Of a stretch of DNA of 52,373 bases, positions 34,925 through 43,733 are shown piece after piece. Position numbers and translations under genes: made by a program. This DNA comes from Myxococcota bacterium (GTDB lineage: Bacteria; Myxococcota_A; Polyangia; Polyangiales; Houyiibacteriaceae), in contig JALOQC010000040.1 in the NCBI GenBank assembly GCA_025453555.1, forward strand, positions 1 to 52,373, given 5' to 3'. How positions within the stretch are numbered: position 1 is the first letter of the stretch; every line of letters begins with the position of its first letter. The notes under the pieces were generated by a model. It had not been told where the DNA came from, ran no database searches, and saw nothing but the letters and a program-made list of their open reading frames with translations.

Positions 34925-35710
34925 TCAGCCCGCGAGCCAGGCGCGCAACGTCGCGGCCGGATCCGATTCGCGGGCGAGGCCTTCGCCGACGAGGACCGCG
35001 TCCACGCGCCCGGCCGCGACCCACGCGAGATCGGCCGCGCTTCGGATGCCGCTCATGTAGATCGCGACGCGATCCCGAGGGACGCGCTCGAGCTGGGCAC
35101 GCGCGGCTTCCGGATCGACGCGAAACGTGCGCAGGTCGCGGGCGTTGACGCCGATCAGGGTGGCCGGGGTCTCCAGCGCGAGCGTGAGCTCGTCGTCGTC
35201 GGCGGCCTCGACGAGCGGCGCGAGCCCGAGCGCGAGCGCGTGACGCACGAGGCGCTCGAGCGCGTCGAAGGGCATCGCGCGCACGAGCAGCAGCACCATC
35301 GACGCACCGACGCGCGACGCGAGCTCGATCTGTCGCTCGTCGAGCACGAAGCCCTTGAAGAGCACCGGCACCGACACGGTCTCGCTCACGCGACGCACGT
35401 CGAGAGGGCTGCCCCCGAAGGCCGGACCGTCGGCGAGCACGCTGACCGCGGCCGCGCCGCCATCGACGTACGCGCGCGCGAGCCGCTGCGCTTCCCCCGG
35501 TCGACGCGCGCGGATCACGCCCGCGCTCGGGCTGCGGAACTTCACCTCCGCGATCACCCGCGGCGGCCCATCGCTCGGGCGTCGCAGCACCTCGACCGCT
35601 CGTACGCCGCGACCACAGGGCGCAGGCGAAGGCGAAGGCGAAGGACGCAGGGCGCGGCGTGCGTTCGTGCGACGCGTGCGCTCGAGGATCGACGCGAGGA
35701 TGTCGCTCAT
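34925..35710 (-). CDS. trpC: Indole-3-glycerol-phosphate synthase
   Basis: Catalyses ring closure of CdRP to indole-3-glycerol phosphate in tryptophan synthesis. It is a TIM barrel of 261 aa with catalytic/binding segments IAEVKFRSPSAG (E and K), LFKGFVLDERQI (K), LVEAADDDEL (E), IGVNARDLRTF (N) and MSGI. The last is normally ESGI, so a residue that contacts the substrate amine is Met219 here. The N-terminal loop carries a PSPSPSPAP stretch encoded by a short simple repeat near 35625-35650, not usual in the family. The ATG overlaps the trpD stop (ATGA). It is last gene of a trpG-trpD-trpC operon. Confidence 0.92.
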   Translation of the reverse strand: MSDILASILERTRRTNARRALRPSPSPSPAPCGRGVRAVEVLRRPSDGPPRVIAEVKFRSPSAGVIRARRPGEAQRLARAYVDGGAAAVSVLADGPAFGGSPLDVRRVSETVSVPVLFKGFVLDERQIELASRVGASMVLLLVRAMPFDALERLVRHALALGLAPLVEAADDDELTLALETPATLIGVNARDLRTFRVDPEAARAQLERVPRDRVAIYMSGIRSAADLAWVAAGRVDAVLVGEGLARESDPAATLRAWLAG

Positions 35711-36726
35711 CGCGTCGCCTCGATCCAACGATCGAGGAGCGCGATCGCGCGCCCCTCGTCGATCGTGCGCACGGCGAGCTCGGCGCCTTCGCGCGGCGAG
35801 CTCGCGAGCCCCGCGACCACGAGCGCGGCGCCCGCGTTGATCACGACCATCGCCCGCCGCGGGCCGGGCTCGCCATCGAGGATCGCGCGCGCGATGCGGG
35901 CGTTCTCCACGGCGTCTCCTCCGAGCATCGCTTCGATCGGCGCCTCGTCGACGCCGAAGTCCGCCGGGGTGAGCGTCGCTTCGCGCACCGCGCCGTCCTC
36001 GAGCCACGCCACGCGCGTCACGCCGCTCGGGGCGATCTCGTCGAGACCGCCCTGCCCGTGCACGACCGCCGCGCGAACGACGCCGAGCTGCGCGAGCACC
36101 TCCGCCGTCGCACGCAGCCGGGCGCCGTCGTAGAGCCCGAGGAGCTGGTGCGTGGCGTGCGCGGGGTTCGCGAGCGGACCGAGCAAGTTGAAGAAGGTCC
36201 GCACGCCGAGCTCGCGGCGGACGCTCGCCGCGTGCCGGAGCGCCGAGTGGTGCGCGGGCGCGAAGAGGAACGTGATGCCGACCTCGTCGAGCACCTCGAC
36301 CGCGCGCTCGGGCGAGAGATCGATGCGCACTCCGAGCGCTTCGAGCACGTCGGCGCTTCCCGCGCGGCTCGAGATCGCGCGGTTGCCGTGCTTGGCGACC
36401 TTGGCGCCCGCGGCGGCCGCGACCATCGCCACCACCGTCGAGACGTTGAAGGTGCCGAGCCCGTCGCCCCCGGTGCCGCAGGTGTCGAGGAGCGCGGTGC
36501 CGACGGGAATGGGCAGCGGGTTGGCCGCGCGTCGAAGCGCGCGCACCGCCGCGACGATCTCGGTCGTCGTCTCGCCTCGCATGCGCAGCGCGATCGCGAG
36601 CCCGGCGATCTGCGCGGGCATCGCGTCGCCGCCGAGGATCGCATCCATCGCAGCGCCCATCGCCTCCGCGTCGAGCTCTCGCCCCTCGACGACGCTCGCG
36701 AGCGCGGCCCGCACCGCGCTGCTCAT
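35707..36726 (-). CDS. trpD: Anthranilate phosphoribosyltransferase
   Basis: Transfers phosphoribose from PRPP to anthranilate, the second step of tryptophan synthesis. Its 339-aa length is normal. Motifs are the PRPP/pyrophosphate-binding [38 protein letters not shown] with conserved Ser and Asp residues, [10 protein letters not shown](L)RH for anthranilate binding, and [11 protein letters not shown]. It overlaps both neighbours by ATGA, so the three enzymes are translated together. Confidence 0.97.
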   Translation of the reverse strand: MSSAVRAALASVVEGRELDAEAMGAAMDAILGGDAMPAQIAGLAIALRMRGETTTEIVAAVRALRRAANPLPIPVGTALLDTCGTGGDGLGTFNVSTVVAMVAAAAGAKVAKHGNRAISSRAGSADVLEALGVRIDLSPERAVEVLDEVGITFLFAPAHHSALRHAASVRRELGVRTFFNLLGPLANPAHATHQLLGLYDGARLRATAEVLAQLGVVRAAVVHGQGGLDEIAPSGVTRVAWLEDGAVREATLTPADFGVDEAPIEAMLGGDAVENARIARAILDGEPGPRRAMVVINAGAALVVAGLASSPREGAELAVRTIDEGRAIALLDRWIEATR

Positions 36727-37295
36727 CGACGCTCGCCGATCGCGCGGAGCCAGTTGCCGAGCAACGCGTGGCCGTGCTCGGTGAGGAACGACTCCGGGTG
36801 GAACTGCACGCCCTCGATCGGTCGCGTGCGATGACGGAGGCCCATGATCTCACCCTCCGCGGTCCACGCGGAGATCTCGAGCACGTCCGGGAAGCTCTCG
36901 CGCTCGACCAAGAGCGAGTGATAACGCGTCGCGACGAAGGGCGACGGCAGCCCCTCGAACACACCGCGACCGTCGTGCTCCACCGGCGACGTGCGGCCGT
37001 GCATCAGGCGCTCTGCGCGCACGACGCGCCCGCCGAAGAGCTCGCCGATCGCTTGGTGACCGAGGCAGACGCCGAGCACCGGGACGGAGCCGTCGCGGAT
37101 CACGTCGAGGCTCACGCCCGACTCTTCGGGGCGGCCCGGCCCGGGGCCCACGAGCACGCCGCGCGGCGCGAGCGCTTCGATGCCCGCGCGATCGATCGCG
37201 TCGTTGCGGAACACTCGAACCTCGGCGCCCAGCTCGGCGAGGTACTGCACGAGGTTGAACGTGAACGAGTCGTAGTTGTCGACGACGACGACCAC
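36723..37295 (-). CDS. trpG: Anthranilate synthase glutamine amidotransferase subunit
   Basis: The class I amidotransferase that supplies ammonia to TrpE (or PabB). The 190-aa protein has [16 protein letters not shown] at the N-terminus, [11 protein letters not shown], the nucleophile Cys in [11 protein letters not shown], and the catalytic His/Glu in GVQFHPES. The start must be the GTG at 37295, giving [11 protein letters not shown]; no ATG is available close by. It is first gene of the operon. A trpE gene is not adjacent; the opposite-strand neighbour is a hydrolase. As in some bacteria, the subunit may be shared with folate synthesis. Confidence 0.95.
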   Translation of the reverse strand: MVVVVDNYDSFTFNLVQYLAELGAEVRVFRNDAIDRAGIEALAPRGVLVGPGPGRPEESGVSLDVIRDGSVPVLGVCLGHQAIGELFGGRVVRAERLMHGRTSPVEHDGRGVFEGLPSPFVATRYHSLLVERESFPDVLEISAWTAEGEIMGLRHRTRPIEGVQFHPESFLTEHGHALLGNWLRAIGERR

Positions 37296-37422
37296 GAGCG
37301 CTCGGTAGCGTGGTCGCTCCCGAGGGTCAACGCGACCGAAGCACATCGCGCCTCGCGCGACCCGCGACGCGAGCCCTCGTGGCATTCGTCCTCGACACGA
37401 AAACCGCGTACAACGGCGCGTC

Positions 37423-38322
37423 ATGAAGCCGCTCGCCGTAGAAGAGCACCGCGTCACGTCCTTCGATGGAACCGAGCTCGCGTACCACGAGGTCGGAGAA
37501 GGGCTCCCCATCCTGCTCTGCAACGGGCTCGGTGGGAGCTGGATGGCCTGGAGCCATCAAATTCGGTACTTCCAGGATCGGTACCGCTTTCTCTCGTGGG
37601 ACTACCGTGGCCTCTACCGCTCGGGGCCGCCGCCGAACCTCGACGCGCTGCGGGTCGCCGATCACACCGCCGACGCGATCGCGGTGCTCGACGACGCTGG
37701 CGTCGAGCGTTGCGCGCTGATCGGCTGGTCGATGGGCGTGCAGGTCGCGCTGGAGCTCTTCGCTCGCCACCCCGATCGCGTCGCGTCGATGGTGCTCGTC
37801 AACGGCGTGTCCGGACAGCCGTGGAACAGCGTGCTCAACCTCGGCGTGCTCGGTGACGTGCTTCCGCCCGTGATTCGCGGGATCGCATCGGTGCCGCGCC
37901 TCGCCGAGTCCGTCACGCGCCGCGTGGTCTCGATGCCCGAGACGGTTCAGTGGGCCAAACGCATCGGGCTCGCTTCGAAGACGCTCGACGAAGAGATCTT
38001 CCACCAGCTCGCGGGATCCTTCGCGGACCTCGACATGAAGACCTACCTCCGCGTCCTCGAGCTCCTCGGCGAGCACGACGCGACGCGGACGCTCGACACC
38101 ATCGACGTGCCGACGCTCGTGGTCGCCGGCGATCGAGACCTCTTCACGCCGCGCTCGGCCGCCGAGCGCATGGCACGCCGCATCCCCGGCTCGGAGCTGC
38201 TCGTGGTCCCCGGTGGGACACACTACGTGTGCGTCGAATACCCCGAGCTCGTGAACCTGCGCTTCGAGAAGTTCTTCCGGGAGCGTGGCTACGTCGCGCG
38301 GCCCGCGCAGGTCGCCGAGTGA
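37423..38322 (+). CDS. Alpha/beta-fold hydrolase, 299 aa
   Basis: A soluble hydrolase of the epoxide-hydrolase/haloalkane/esterase-like superfamily. It shows the oxyanion segment [13 protein letters not shown], the [11 protein letters not shown] strand-loop, the nucleophile elbow GWSMG (Ser) in [15 protein letters not shown], a helical cap (about 140-215), acid in [11 protein letters not shown] and catalytic His in [11 protein letters not shown]. The Ser nucleophile argues against haloalkane dehalogenase or epoxide hydrolase. It is divergent from trpG; a TACAAC hexamer lies eight bases before the ATG. Its stop overlaps a GTG start of a lipoprotein gene (GTGA). Substrate unknown. Confidence 0.88.
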   Translation: MKPLAVEEHRVTSFDGTELAYHEVGEGLPILLCNGLGGSWMAWSHQIRYFQDRYRFLSWDYRGLYRSGPPPNLDALRVADHTADAIAVLDDAGVERCALIGWSMGVQVALELFARHPDRVASMVLVNGVSGQPWNSVLNLGVLGDVLPPVIRGIASVPRLAESVTRRVVSMPETVQWAKRIGLASKTLDEEIFHQLAGSFADLDMKTYLRVLELLGEHDATRTLDTIDVPTLVVAGDRDLFTPRSAAERMARRIPGSELLVVPGGTHYVCVEYPELVNLRFEKFFRERGYVARPAQVAE

Positions 38323-38816
38323 TCGGGCACGCGCCGAGTGTCCACGCGCTCCGCCGGCTCGCGTCGTGCGCCCTGGTGTCCCTCGCGCTCGCGTGCGGCT
38401 CGAGCCCCGAGGGCCCTTCGGACGCTCTGCGCGACGACGCACGAGCGGTCGCGGCGCTGCTCGCAGACGACCTCGTGTTGCTCGCGGTGCAGGAGGCGGA
38501 CGACGCGGTCGCGGACGATCTGCCGGTGCGCGGCGCCGAGCGACTTCGGAGCGGCGCCCTCCCCGCCGCGCGTCGACAGGTCGAGCGCGCACGCGAGCTC
38601 ACGACCCGGTCTCCCGACGGTACGGCGCTCAAGGACGAGGCGGTACGAGCATTGGAAGGTCGCCAGCGCGCGCTCGAAGGGTACGCGGACGTCCTCGAGC
38701 GGGGCCTGCTCGAAGACCTCGCGCTGGCCACGTCGTTGCGAGAACAACGCGAAGCCGAAGCCGTCCTGGACGCCCTCCTCGCGCGGCTCGAAGAGCTTCA
38801 GACCCCGACTCGCTGA
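38319..38816 (+). CDS. Small lipoprotein, 165 aa
   Basis: The GTG at 38319 overlaps the hydrolase stop as GTGA. The product has a leader with basic residues (HALRRLASC), a hydrophobic segment and lipobox LALAC, then GSSPEG. The mature part is almost entirely alpha-helical and charged (ARAVAALLADDLVLLAVQEADD, ARRQVERARELTTRSP, LREQREAEAVLDALLARLEEL), perhaps a coiled coil on the membrane. Family not recognised. The overlap implies co-translation with the hydrolase, but a functional link is unproven. Confidence 0.75.
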   Translation: MIGHAPSVHALRRLASCALVSLALACGSSPEGPSDALRDDARAVAALLADDLVLLAVQEADDAVADDLPVRGAERLRSGALPAARRQVERARELTTRSPDGTALKDEAVRALEGRQRALEGYADVLERGLLEDLALATSLREQREAEAVLDALLARLEELQTPTR

Positions 38817-38831
38817 ACAGGGCACCTTCGC

Positions 38832-38861
38832 TTGACACCCCGGAAGGGTGGCAAGTACCTT
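38832..38861 (+). promoter_or_regulatory. Sigma-70-type promoter: TTGACA - 18 bp - TACCTT
   Basis: TTGACA (38832-38837) is a perfect -35 box, and TACCTT (38856-38861) is a reasonable -10. The transcript would begin about 35 bases before the ATG at 38903. It is the clearest classical promoter in the window and is expected to be strong. Confidence 0.65.
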
Positions 38862-38902
38862 CGCGCCGCTCCGCACGCCGGAGGGGGCTGGACCGCAGAA
38901 AC

Positions 38903-40114
38903 ATGACCGACGAGAAGAAGCCGCGGAAAATCAAGGACTTGAAGGCTCGTTTGGGCCGGACGATCGCTCCGAACACCCCAGGTGAGGAGGACGAGGTCGC
39001 CGCTCCGAACCTCGGTGCCGCCGCTCCTGCAGCGGCGTCCGAGCCTTCGGCTCCTGCGCCGGCGGCCGCCGCGCCCGGGATCGTCGCACCGCCCGCCGCG
39101 GTGAAGCCCAAGCCGAAGCCGGCCGTCCCGGCGCCGGGTGGCCTCGTCGCGCCGCCGTTCGCGCAGCCTGCGGCGGCTCCGTCCGCGCCCCCGCCGCCGA
39201 CCGATCCCTTCTCGGCCGCCCCCATGCAAGCGGCGGGTCCGCAAGAAGTCCGCCTGGTCTTCGACGACCGTCCGGTGGAGGACGAAGAGGTCGGCCGAAA
39301 GAAGCGCTCGCGCAACTACCTGCTGCTCGGCCTCGGCCTCGCGCTCGGCGTCCTGCTCGGCTACGGCGCGGGCTCGATGATGAACGACCGCAAGACCTAC
39401 AACGCGGCCGTTCGTGACGGCAAGGACCTCTACGAGGCCGTCCGCACCGCGTCGACCACCGTCACCGAGGCCCAGCGCCTGGTCGATCAGGCGGTGGCGG
39501 CAGCGCGAGGCGGTCCGGGCAAGGCGCCCGCGGTCGACTACGCGGCGATCGAGACCCTTCGTGGTCTCTCCAAGCCCTTCGAAGCGAACGTCTTCTCGCG
39601 GAAGAACTACAACCTCTTCGAGCCCGCGACAGTCGACGGAATGTTCGACTACTACGGCCACATCAACACGATCTGGACGCGTATCGAGGGCCTCGCGGCT
39701 TCGACGAGCGGCGAGCAGCGTCGCAACGAGCTGAACGAGGCGGCGGGAGCGGTCGAAGGCGCCGGTGCGCTCACGGGCTGCATGCTCGGGTACGCCGAGG
39801 AGCAGTGGGTCTGCAACCTCGTCTACGTGCGCATGGACGAGGAGAACAAGGCGTTCGTCCGCGCTTCGCGGCGTGCACGCCAGGAAGCAGAGCGACCGGT
39901 CTACACGGGTGGCGAGCCGGCGGACGGGCAGCTCGTGCTGATCAACACCGCGCAGTCGATGGGCGTGCTCGGTGAGCAGTCGAGCCTCTTCGCGGAGTAC
40001 GTGCGCGACATCAGCCAGCTCAAGGCCATGCTCGACGAGACGGTGACCCTGCAGGGCACGCTCGAGCAATCCCTCGGACAAATCGCGGCGAACGAAGAGA
40101 TCTTCGCGTTCTGA
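38903..40114 (+). CDS. Membrane protein with Pro/Ala-rich cytoplasmic N-terminus, 403 aa
   Basis: Family not recognised. The first 25 residues are basic (EKKPRKIKDLKARLGRT). A long Pro/Ala-rich linker follows (about 30-110), then a short ordered patch (QEVRLVFDDRPVEDEE), one membrane helix (YLLLGLGLALGVLLGYGAG, about 138-156), and a mostly helical outer domain of about 240 residues with two Cys that could pair (GALTGCMLGYAEEQWVCNLVYV). The layout, a basic N-terminus with disordered linker, single helix and periplasmic helical domain, is like envelope scaffold proteins. It has its own strong promoter and is followed by a clear terminator, so it is a single-gene unit. It is probably abundant. 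Confidence 0.8.
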   Translation: MTDEKKPRKIKDLKARLGRTIAPNTPGEEDEVAAPNLGAAAPAAASEPSAPAPAAAAPGIVAPPAAVKPKPKPAVPAPGGLVAPPFAQPAAAPSAPPPPTDPFSAAPMQAAGPQEVRLVFDDRPVEDEEVGRKKRSRNYLLLGLGLALGVLLGYGAGSMMNDRKTYNAAVRDGKDLYEAVRTASTTVTEAQRLVDQAVAAARGGPGKAPAVDYAAIETLRGLSKPFEANVFSRKNYNLFEPATVDGMFDYYGHINTIWTRIEGLAASTSGEQRRNELNEAAGAVEGAGALTGCMLGYAEEQWVCNLVYVRMDEENKAFVRASRRARQEAERPVYTGGEPADGQLVLINTAQSMGVLGEQSSLFAEYVRDISQLKAMLDETVTLQGTLEQSLGQIAANEEIFAF

Positions 40115-40145
40115 TCGAGCCGCGAAGCTTCTGAGTGCATCGATT

Positions 40146-40177
40146 GAGCCCTGGCTGCGGCCGGGGCTCTTTCGTTT
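40146..40177 (+). terminator. Rho-independent terminator
   Basis: GAGCCCTGG and CCGGGGCTC form a 9-bp stem with a 6-nt loop (40146-40169), followed by TTTCGTTT. It ends the transcript of the gene finishing at 40114. The remaining 165 bases before the next gene hold only a small CCCCCACGCGGGGG palindrome near 40313-40326. Confidence 0.85.
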
Positions 40178-40332
40178 GGTCGTCGCTTCGGCGAAAGAGC
40201 GCGATGCTTCGCGCGTCGAGGGCCGCTCGTGAGCCAGCACGGATTTCGTGGCTCGTGGGTCTCCTGAGGTCGCTCCTTCCCGTCGAACCCCGACACCCGC
40301 ACGTTGCTCGTCCCCCACGCGGGGGGATGAGG

Positions 40333-40338
40333 TATCCT
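40333..40338 (+). promoter_or_regulatory. Candidate -10 hexamer TATCCT, 7 nt before the FHA gene
   Basis: TATCCT is followed by CCGCCCC and the GTG start. There is no Shine-Dalgarno site. The same TATCCTCC motif precedes the convergent FHA paralogue at nearly the same distance. Confidence 0.5.
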
Positions 40339-40345
40339 CCGCCCC

Positions 40346-41236
40346 GTGGCGAGGTTTCGTCTCCGCTACGGCTCCACCGACCTCGAGATGCCTCAAGGCG
40401 ACTTCGTCGTCGGCCGAAGCTCGAGCTGCAACCTCGCGCTCGACGACGGGCTGGTTTCGCGTCGGCACGCGTTGCTTCGGGTGACGGCGGCGGGGGTGAC
40501 GGTCGAGGATCTCGGCAGCCGCAACGGCGTGCAGGTCAACGGCAAGACGATCGAGGGCCCTCACCCGATCAAGCACCTCGACCGCGTCACCATCGGTCAT
40601 CAGGAGCTCGTGCTGCTCGAGCGCTCGGCTCCGACCGCCGCGCAGACGCTCCAGATCGAGCGGTGTTGGGCCTGTGGCGCGCTGAACGAGCCCGGAGGCA
40701 CGCGTTGCACGCAATGTGGCGCGCGCCTCGGGCAAGAGCACCAGACGCTCGCGGGCGGCAGCATCGCGCTCGGAGCGATCCCGGAGCTCGCGCGCGACGA
40801 GGAAGAAGCGACGACCACCACGCCCGCGATCTCGATCCTCGCGCCCATCGCCGAGAAGTCGCTCGCGCTCGGACGCTTCGAGGAGGCGGCGCGGCTCGCC
40901 GGGCCAGTGCTCGATCGGCTGCTGGAGGTGATGGGCTCGACGAAGCCTCCCGACGCCACGTCGTTCGAACGGGCGGCGGGGCTGGCGCTGAAGCTCTGCG
41001 AGGGGCCCTCGTCGGCGCGTTGGATCACGTGGCTCTTCGAAGCGCACACCCGCAGCGACCGGATGATGTCGTCGTCGACGATCGATCGACTGCACGAGCT
41101 GGTTCGCAAGACGCGCTTCACGAACCCCAAGCCGATCCGCGCGTACCTGACCACGCTGCGCGCGCGTGAGCTCTCGCCCACGGAGAAGTTCTTGATGCGA
41201 CGCCTCGAGTCGCTCGAGCGCGTCGTGAGCGCCTGA
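40346..41236 (+). CDS. FHA-domain protein with zinc ribbon (first of a convergent pair)
   Basis: A 296-aa soluble protein. The N-terminal FHA domain (about 1-90) should bind phosphothreonine and has the full signature: GRSSSCNL, SRRHALL, and GSRNGVQVNGK. A zinc ribbon CWACG...CTQCG follows (about 107-128), then a linker and a helical C-terminal domain (about 150-296) with ARWITWLFEAHTRSDRMM. Such proteins read out Ser/Thr kinase activity; three kinases are encoded in this window. The start is GTG 40346. It is paralogous to the protein at 41379-42236, encoded in the opposite direction: same domain order and similar C-terminal domain. Confidence 0.9.
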   Translation: MARFRLRYGSTDLEMPQGDFVVGRSSSCNLALDDGLVSRRHALLRVTAAGVTVEDLGSRNGVQVNGKTIEGPHPIKHLDRVTIGHQELVLLERSAPTAAQTLQIERCWACGALNEPGGTRCTQCGARLGQEHQTLAGGSIALGAIPELARDEEEATTTTPAISILAPIAEKSLALGRFEEAARLAGPVLDRLLEVMGSTKPPDATSFERAAGLALKLCEGPSSARWITWLFEAHTRSDRMMSSSTIDRLHELVRKTRFTNPKPIRAYLTTLRARELSPTEKFLMRRLESLERVVSA

Positions 41237-41298
41237 ACGACGACGAGAATCCGGCGCACTTGTTCTCGTACGCCTCGCTCGCGCGCGCCACTCACTCG

Positions 41299-41355
41299 CC
41301 GGACGCGTGCGCCTCACTCGCGCGCCTGACTCCCCGGACGCGTGCGCCTCACTCG
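41299..41355. repeat. Direct repeats between the convergent FHA genes
   Basis: The 22-mer starting CCGGACGCGTGCGCCTCAC occurs at 41299 and again at 41334 (35-bp period); a shortened third copy (GGACGCGTG) follows near 41389. The 142-bp gap holds nothing else recognisable. No terminator hairpin is evident, so the repeat tract is the only candidate transcript barrier. Confidence 0.7.
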
Positions 41356-41378
41356 GCGGCGCTCGTCGCTCGGGCTCC

Positions 41379-42236
41379 TCACTCGGGCGGACGCGTGATG
41401 CGTTGGAGGCGATCGAGCTTCTCGCCGTCGGGCGGAGGGCGCAGGGTCTCGCGTTCGCGATCGACCCACCGCGCGAAGTCCCGGATCGCAGCGCTCGCTT
41501 CGGGAAGCACGTCGAGGTCGAGACGCTCGAGATGCTCGAGCACCTCGGCGCTCGGAAAGAGCGCTTGGTGTCGGTGCACGTTGAGCGCCCAGTGCAGCCA
41601 CTCGGTGGCGCCGTCGGGGAGCTGCACCAGACGCACCGCGAAGCGCGTGATGGCGGTGACCTCGTCGGACGCGAGCCGCTCGCCCGCCGCGAGCCGCTCG
41701 TCGACCTCGCGTGCAGCGCGGCGGAGGATGCGGTCGGCCTCGATCGCGCGGCCGGTCGCGAGCGCGCGCTCGATGACCTCGCCGAGGAGCTGGAACGTCC
41801 AGCTCCGGCGTGGCTCGACCAAGAGGCCGCTGATCGTGTCGTCGTCGCGGCGCGGCGCGCCGCAGTGCGGGCACTGCGCGGACTGCTCCGGATACGGCGT
41901 GCCGCACGCGTTGCAGACGGTCATGAATCCCGTCGTGCGCGCGTCGCGCTTGGTCCGCGTGACGACGTAGAAGACGAGCTCCTGGGTGCCGATGCGGATG
42001 CGGTCCCCGTCTTCCAGCGCTCGTGAGCCGCGGATGCGCTCGCCGTTGACCGAGACGCCGTTGCGGCTCTCGAGGTCCACCACCATCGGGCGATCCGCGA
42101 TCACGATCTTCGCGTGGCGACGCGACACGAGCGGATCTTCGATCGTGATGTGGCAGTCGGGAGATCGCCCGAGCACCATCTCGGGGCCGCGCAGGTCGAA
42201 CTCCTGAAGGAGGAACTTGAGGCGGTACCGAGACAT
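41379..42236 (-). CDS. FHA-domain protein with zinc ribbon (second of a convergent pair)
   Basis: A 285-aa soluble protein with an N-terminal FHA domain (GRSPDCHITIEDPLVSRRHAK, ESRNGVSVNGERI), then a zinc ribbon CNACG...CPHCG, a linker, and a helical C-terminal domain (ATEWLHWALNVHRHQALF). All parts align with the FHA protein encoded at 40346-41236. The ATG at 42236 is used because the FHA fold begins there; the longer frame to 42320 has no fold. A TATCCT hexamer lies eight bases upstream. It probably binds phosphothreonine on a kinase or substrate, with the helical domain as effector. Partner unknown. Confidence 0.9.
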   Translation of the reverse strand: MSRYRLKFLLQEFDLRGPEMVLGRSPDCHITIEDPLVSRRHAKIVIADRPMVVDLESRNGVSVNGERIRGSRALEDGDRIRIGTQELVFYVVTRTKRDARTTGFMTVCNACGTPYPEQSAQCPHCGAPRRDDDTISGLLVEPRRSWTFQLLGEVIERALATGRAIEADRILRRAAREVDERLAAGERLASDEVTAITRFAVRLVQLPDGATEWLHWALNVHRHQALFPSAEVLEHLERLDLDVLPEASAAIRDFARWVDRERETLRPPPDGEKLDRLQRITRPPE

Positions 42237-42244
42237 CGCCGGGG

Positions 42245-42250
42245 AGGATA
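42245..42250 (-). promoter_or_regulatory. Candidate -10 hexamer TATCCT, 8 nt before the second FHA gene
   Basis: On the minus strand GATATCCTCCCCGGCG leads directly into the ATG, without a Shine-Dalgarno site. It mirrors the arrangement before the paralogue at 40346. Confidence 0.5.
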
Positions 42251-42411
42251 TCAAACCCGAGCCGCGAGGTTCCACAGTGGAGAACGGACTTGCCACGTCG
42301 ACGACGCGGAGCCGAAACATGACGGCGCTCGTTCGAGCTCGTCCGCGGGTCGCCGCTCGCCGTTTCGTTCCGCGATCTCGGCGCGGCTCCGCGCGACCGC
42401 CTCGATCGACG

Positions 42412-42431
42412 AAGCCCGCCGAAGCGGGCTT
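42412..42431 (-). terminator. Hairpin terminator after the secreted-protein gene
   Basis: AAGCCCGC-CGAA-GCGGGCTT is a perfect 8-bp stem with tetraloop. It lies 30 bases beyond the stop of the minus-strand gene at 42461. The T run is short on both strands (TTC on the plus side), so strength is moderate. Confidence 0.6.
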
Positions 42432-42460
42432 TCGAACGGAGGTGTCGTCCTAGGACGTCC

Positions 42461-43354
42461 TCACTCCGCGGGCGCGGGCGCGTTGTCGCGGCGGCGGATG
42501 TTGCCGGTGATGCGATCGACGATGTCGGAGTTCGCGTCCGGGTTCTCCGCCTCTTCGCCGCTCGTGACCGCGTCGACGAGCGAGTGACCCTGGCGACCAC
42601 GGCGCTGCGTGTTGGAGCGGAGCGTCTCGAGCTGATCGAGCACCTGACGGTCTTCGAAGACGAGGCCGAAGAAGCCGTAGAAGCGCGTGTTGTCGACGAC
42701 GCGCGCACGCGTGCGGTCGTCCTGCCACTCCATCCAGGTGCGCTCGGCCTCGCTCGCGACGAGGTGCCCCGTGCGCTCGCGACCTTCGACGCCGAAGCGC
42801 TGACCGATCGCGGCCTGGAAGTCGGCGAACGTCGCGCCCTGGAACACCGCCGCGTCGAACGCGTGGTACCACTTCCAGAGCTTGCCTCGGATGAAGAAGA
42901 AGTAGTCGTCACCGTCCTCGCCGCGCACGCGGACCATCGACTCCTGATTGCCGTGGGTGAACTCGTCGCGGAGGAAGCCCGAGTCGTAGCCGGTCGTCTG
43001 ACCGGTGAACTCGATGTAGCTCTCGCGCATGCGGCGGATGCGTTGATCGCGCTCGTGGCGGAGCTGGTCCTCCGTCATCGCGTCACGCGCCTTGTTGATG
43101 CGCGGCTGAAACTCGGTGTTGAGCTTGTTCACGTAGAAGTCGAGGAGCTGGCGCTTGTTCCAGCCCCACTCGATCCCGGTGAGCGCCGGCGCGATCTGAT
43201 CGCTGTTCGGCGTCGCGGGCTCGCGGGCAGCCGCGGCTTGTTGGCCGCCGCGACGGCCACGACGCTGCGCGTCCGCATCGGTCGTGCCCCACGCCAGGAG
43301 GCCCACCACCAGGCTCGACGTCAGCACGCCCGCGATCACTCGCTGGATCCTCAT
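42461..43354 (-). CDS. Secreted hypothetical protein, 297 aa
   Basis: Starts at an ATG with an excellent ribosome binding site (GGAGGAG, three bases upstream). A signal peptide (VIAGVLTSSLVVGLLAWG, cut near ADA-Q) is followed by a basic Gln/Arg-rich linker (QRRGRRGGQQAAAAREP) and a soluble domain with GIEWGWNKRQLLDFYVNKLN, then two beta-rich stretches (SMVRVRGEDGDDYFFFIRGKLWKWYHAF, ARVVDNTRFYGFFGLVFEDRQV). Family not recognised. The pattern is like periplasmic proteins of the gliding/motility or envelope type in myxobacteria, but no specific claim can be made. It has its own terminator. Confidence 0.75.
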   Translation of the reverse strand: MRIQRVIAGVLTSSLVVGLLAWGTTDADAQRRGRRGGQQAAAAREPATPNSDQIAPALTGIEWGWNKRQLLDFYVNKLNTEFQPRINKARDAMTEDQLRHERDQRIRRMRESYIEFTGQTTGYDSGFLRDEFTHGNQESMVRVRGEDGDDYFFFIRGKLWKWYHAFDAAVFQGATFADFQAAIGQRFGVEGRERTGHLVASEAERTWMEWQDDRTRARVVDNTRFYGFFGLVFEDRQVLDQLETLRSNTQRRGRQGHSLVDAVTSGEEAENPDANSDIVDRITGNIRRRDNAPAPAE

Positions 43355-43733
43355 GACTCCTCCGTCAGGGGCTCGACTCGACCCCGATCTTCCGACGCCT
43401 CGCGAGAGACGCCGCCCGCCTGGATTCCGGCACGATCACCGGCTCTCGAGGGCGCGCGGACCATACCACCCACGCGCCGCGCTCAACAACGCCCGCCCCT
43501 GGACGGGACGGACGCTGCCGAGGTCGGTACGGACGCGCGAGCGTCGCGATCGATTCATTCGTTCAACCACACGCGCAGCCCGACGGTTTCACGGGCGGAT
43601 CCGTTTCGCCCGCCGCCGTGCGGATCTCGCCCCGGTTCGCCATGCGGATCTCGAACCCTCAGGACCGGTTTCACGTGGGCGCGTGAAAGATCCACGCTTG
43701 CGAGCGCGTACGTTCGCGCGGAGTCTTCGACCG
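43355..43733. other. 379-bp divergent intergenic region
   Basis: It lies between the divergent secreted-protein and EI24-like genes and must hold promoters for both. I see no gene, no strong hairpin and no clear -10/-35. A short GGATCT/AGATCC-like symmetry and CGGATC repeats around 43597-43650 are the only visible structure. Confidence 0.5.
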
